DNA from: Beroe ovata | Taxonomy: Eukaryota > Ctenophora > Nuda > Beroida > Beroidae | DNA length: 33,172 bases | Direction: 5' to 3' | Assembly: GCA_946803715.1 (NCBI GenBank) | Contig: CAMPET010000095.1 | Location: 227,842 to 261,013 of the forward strand | Program-made: the position numbers and the translations under genes | Shown: one piece after another, positions 31,701-33,172 of the stretch | How positions within the stretch are numbered: position 1 is the first letter of the stretch | How the letters are laid out: each line of letters begins with the position of its first letter | The notes under the pieces: model-generated | Database searches by the model: none | What the model saw: the letters and a program-made list of their open reading frames with translations, nothing else | What the model was told of the DNA's origin: nothing

Positions 31701-32066
31701 TTCATCTTCGCCATGCAAACAATGAGTGAATCCATCGCACTGCAATAGCCTCCCTATCGTGACATTTGCCATCGTTCCATTAGCAAATTCGAATTCGCAC
31801 AGCACTGTTCTCCCTTCCAGCTCAGAGGGACAGTTGATGTAACTTGTTTCTGTGTCACTACAATATGGAAAGCCTGTAGGATCGCACATCTGATTGGTGT
31901 ATACATCTCCATATCCAGACACAGTGTATGGTCTCTCATTCCGAGGTGAATATTGGCAGCTCAATTCCCTCTTGCAATAAGCTAGCCCATCCTCCTTACC
32001 CATGCATGAAGCGAAGTGATCGTCTAGGCAGGTGGCATATGGGGGTACCCACGCTTTGATCCGGTC
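28744..32066 (-). CDS. LDLa-repeat rhodopsin-like GPCR (LGR/relaxin-receptor-like 7TM), 5' incomplete, frame split by assembly duplication
   Basis: As assembled there are two frames: 32066 (open to N32068) to 30507, and 30570 to 28744. Removing 30389-31419, the duplicate plus N, joins them into one intronless frame: 742 codons from the Met at 32003, with 21 more open codons upstream. Numbered from that Met, cysteine-rich LDLa-like modules lie at about 58-103, 122-165, 263-290 (canonical DCTDGSDESDC) and 300-330. TM1-4 are about 347-370, 383-407, 429-457 and 472-494; TM5-7 about 596-622, 646-671 and 677-700. GFYGNQGVCL before TM5, TDFVTWVP in TM6 and NSVINPIIY in TM7 are LGR/relaxin-receptor/GRL101-like. 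C429-C583 is the likely conserved disulfide. There are no leucine-rich repeats between LDLa and TM1. The TM3 end reads SIFRM, lacking the usual acidic residue before Arg. The TM4-TM5 loop is about 100 residues, unusually long. It is probably a plasma-membrane peptide-hormone-type receptor; the ligand is unknown. The signal peptide is not seen because the 5' end is cut off. Confidence 0.85.
29346..30388. repeat. Receptor duplication, copy A (1043 bp)
   Basis: Identical by eye to 30390-31419 except for 13 extra bases (within about 29470-29485). It ends directly at N30389. It carries the intact TM4-TM5 loop reading frame and continues correctly to the receptor C-terminus. Confidence 0.93.
30390..31419. 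repeat. Receptor duplication, copy B (1030 bp), 13-bp deletion
   Basis: Starts directly after N30389 and lacks the 13 bases present in copy A, which causes the frameshift after ...VPVLRPL. It continues correctly into the receptor N-terminal half. The pattern of unmerged contig ends, with an error close to the contig end, fits an assembly artefact better than a biological duplication. Confidence 0.9.
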
Positions 32067-32068
32067 AN

Positions 32069-32519
32069 ATTAGCTAATTGGATAATTGGCCAATTAGTCA
32101 AATTTCACTCGAAAATTCTAGATATTGGAAGTTAAACGAATCTTATTGAAAAATGGTGATATTTTTCCCAAAACCAAATGAGATTTGGTTGTTGCAGTCC
32201 GCAGCATCTGCGCGTTCTTAATCTTAAAGTCTGTGATATGAAAAAGAACGCGGCATATACGACAGACTGCCGCCACCTCACAGTAGAAACACTGAAGCTG
32301 TTTCTTGTGATGTGGCGGCAGTCTGTCGTATATGCCGCGTTCTTTTTCATATCACAGACTTTAAGATTAAGAACGCGCAGATGCTGCGGACTGCAACAAC
32401 CAAATCTCATTTGGTTTTGGGAAAAATATCACCATTTTTCAATAAGATTCGTTTAACTTCCAATATCTAGAATTTTCGAGTGAAATTTGACTAATTGGCC
32501 AATTATCCAATTAGCTAAT
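32069..32519. repeat. 451-bp foldback: perfect 208-bp inverted repeat
   Basis: Left arm 32069-32276 and right arm 32312-32519 are exact reverse complements by eye, around a 35-nt centre that is itself partly paired. The same 92-codon frame is therefore seen on both strands. N32068 touches the left arm and the receptor frame stops there. The candidates are a palindromic (foldback/MITE-like) element or a hairpin artefact at a contig end. No transposase is visible. Confidence 0.95.
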
Positions 32520-33172
32520 GGAGACTTTAATGAGCTTTGAGCTGCTATAATGAATTATATCAGTAAGATTAAGGTATCATATCACATTGAAAAAACCTGC
32601 CTTTCTGCTTTCAATTGCGAGATATTAACCATAATTAGGCTAATTAGGCTAATAGATTAATTAGGTTTTCGTGGGAATCGAATAAGTATGACTGAATTGG
32701 ACATACAAGAACCAAGGCATCATATTCCGTTTAAAACGCAGGTATATTGCCATCGGATCTAGAGTTATCCACCCTAATTAGGTTGATTAGGTAATTTACT
32801 AGGTTGATAAGGTATTTTTTTCCGAAGAACTCGAGCAAAAATATTAGATATAATCTGACTAAAATCAAGATGTCATACCCCGTTTAGAAAACTCTTATAT
32901 TCATTTCAGATCACGAGATATTCACCTTAATTAGGTTAATAAGGTCGTTACCTAATTAATTTATCAATCGAATATCTCTAACTTATTAAGCAGACAATGA
33001 TAAGTTTCGAAAATTTGGCCCGTTTCGTGCTGAAAAATTGCGCCAAAAATTATAAAATATCATGAGCTCAGGATTTCAAAATATGCTTCATCCTTAGCTA
33101 ATTAAGGCGTCATAATTGGGTCTTACAATCAATAAATTCGACAGGGACCAAGCCTACGCCACAATATATACT
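32520..33172. other. AT-rich tail with AATTAGG-type repeats
   Basis: No gene is seen. Short motifs such as CTAATTAGG, TTAATTAGG and GATTAGG recur near 32635-32665, 32773-32810 and 32927-32945. The missing CNDP2 exons are not here. Confidence 0.7.

Noticed and set aside
30507-32003. A separate 498-residue receptor gene next to a second 608-residue receptor gene (28744-30570)
   Set aside because: The two are halves of one gene created by the duplication at N30389; the apparent start of the 608-residue frame lies in frameshifted sequence within the TM4 region, not at a real N-terminus.
32132-32456. Twin 92-codon frames on opposite strands
   Set aside because: They are the same sequence read from the two arms of the inverted repeat; no family resemblance, no separate start context.

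Overview
This is a 33.2 kb piece of an animal nuclear genome. The evidence is multi-exon genes with GT-AG introns and animal-type proteins: a multi-PDZ scaffold, a C2H2 zinc-finger factor, a CNDP2-type dipeptidase and an LDLa-ectodomain rhodopsin-like receptor. Introns in the PDZ gene are short (about 90-200 bp) and microsatellites are plentiful. A compact invertebrate, possibly early-branching such as a sponge, would fit, but I cannot fix the species from sequence alone.

Layout. 1-4004 is non-coding, with short hairpins, a possible tRNA-derived SINE relic and candidate regulatory motifs. 4005-9380 (+) is a complete 17-exon gene that I could thread in frame from ATG to stop; it encodes a 1094-residue protein with six PDZ or PDZ-like domains. 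9381-14858 is mainly non-coding, with one orphan 57-codon candidate exon (12571-12741) and a dense set of CACGTG and CCAAT motifs. 14859-26014 (+) is a gene for a 545-residue protein with six C2H2 fingers, also threaded in frame, with long introns. 26015-27662 is AT-rich, then rich in GC dyads and dispersed repeats. 27663-28540 (+) holds only the first three coding exons (188 codons) of a CNDP2-like metallopeptidase. 28744-32066 (-) holds an intronless receptor gene with several LDLa-type cysteine modules followed directly by seven transmembrane segments. Its reading frame is split by a 1.03 kb tandem duplication centred on a single N. 32069-32519 is a perfect 208-bp-arm inverted repeat starting right after another N.

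Assembly quality matters here. There are five single Ns (12317, 14076, 24194, 30389, 32068), and every one abuts a repeat, duplicate or foldback. They look like contig joins. Collapsing the receptor duplication restores one uninterrupted reading frame of at least 742 codons, so the apparent second copy and frameshift are probably artefacts. The truncated CNDP2 gene and the compositional change after about 26 kb suggest the right-hand quarter should be checked for chimerism.

The most interesting biological signals are: (1) three arrays in which CCAAT boxes and CACGTG E-boxes alternate with a repeat of about 40-50 bp, two of them lying in the upstream/5' region of the zinc-finger gene; (2) an LDLa-7TM receptor with LGR/relaxin-receptor-like motifs but no leucine-rich repeats and an extra-long second extracellular loop; (3) a 63-nt near-perfect hairpin inside a PDZ-gene intron. 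The genes share no visible pathway; they appear to be ordinary neighbours.
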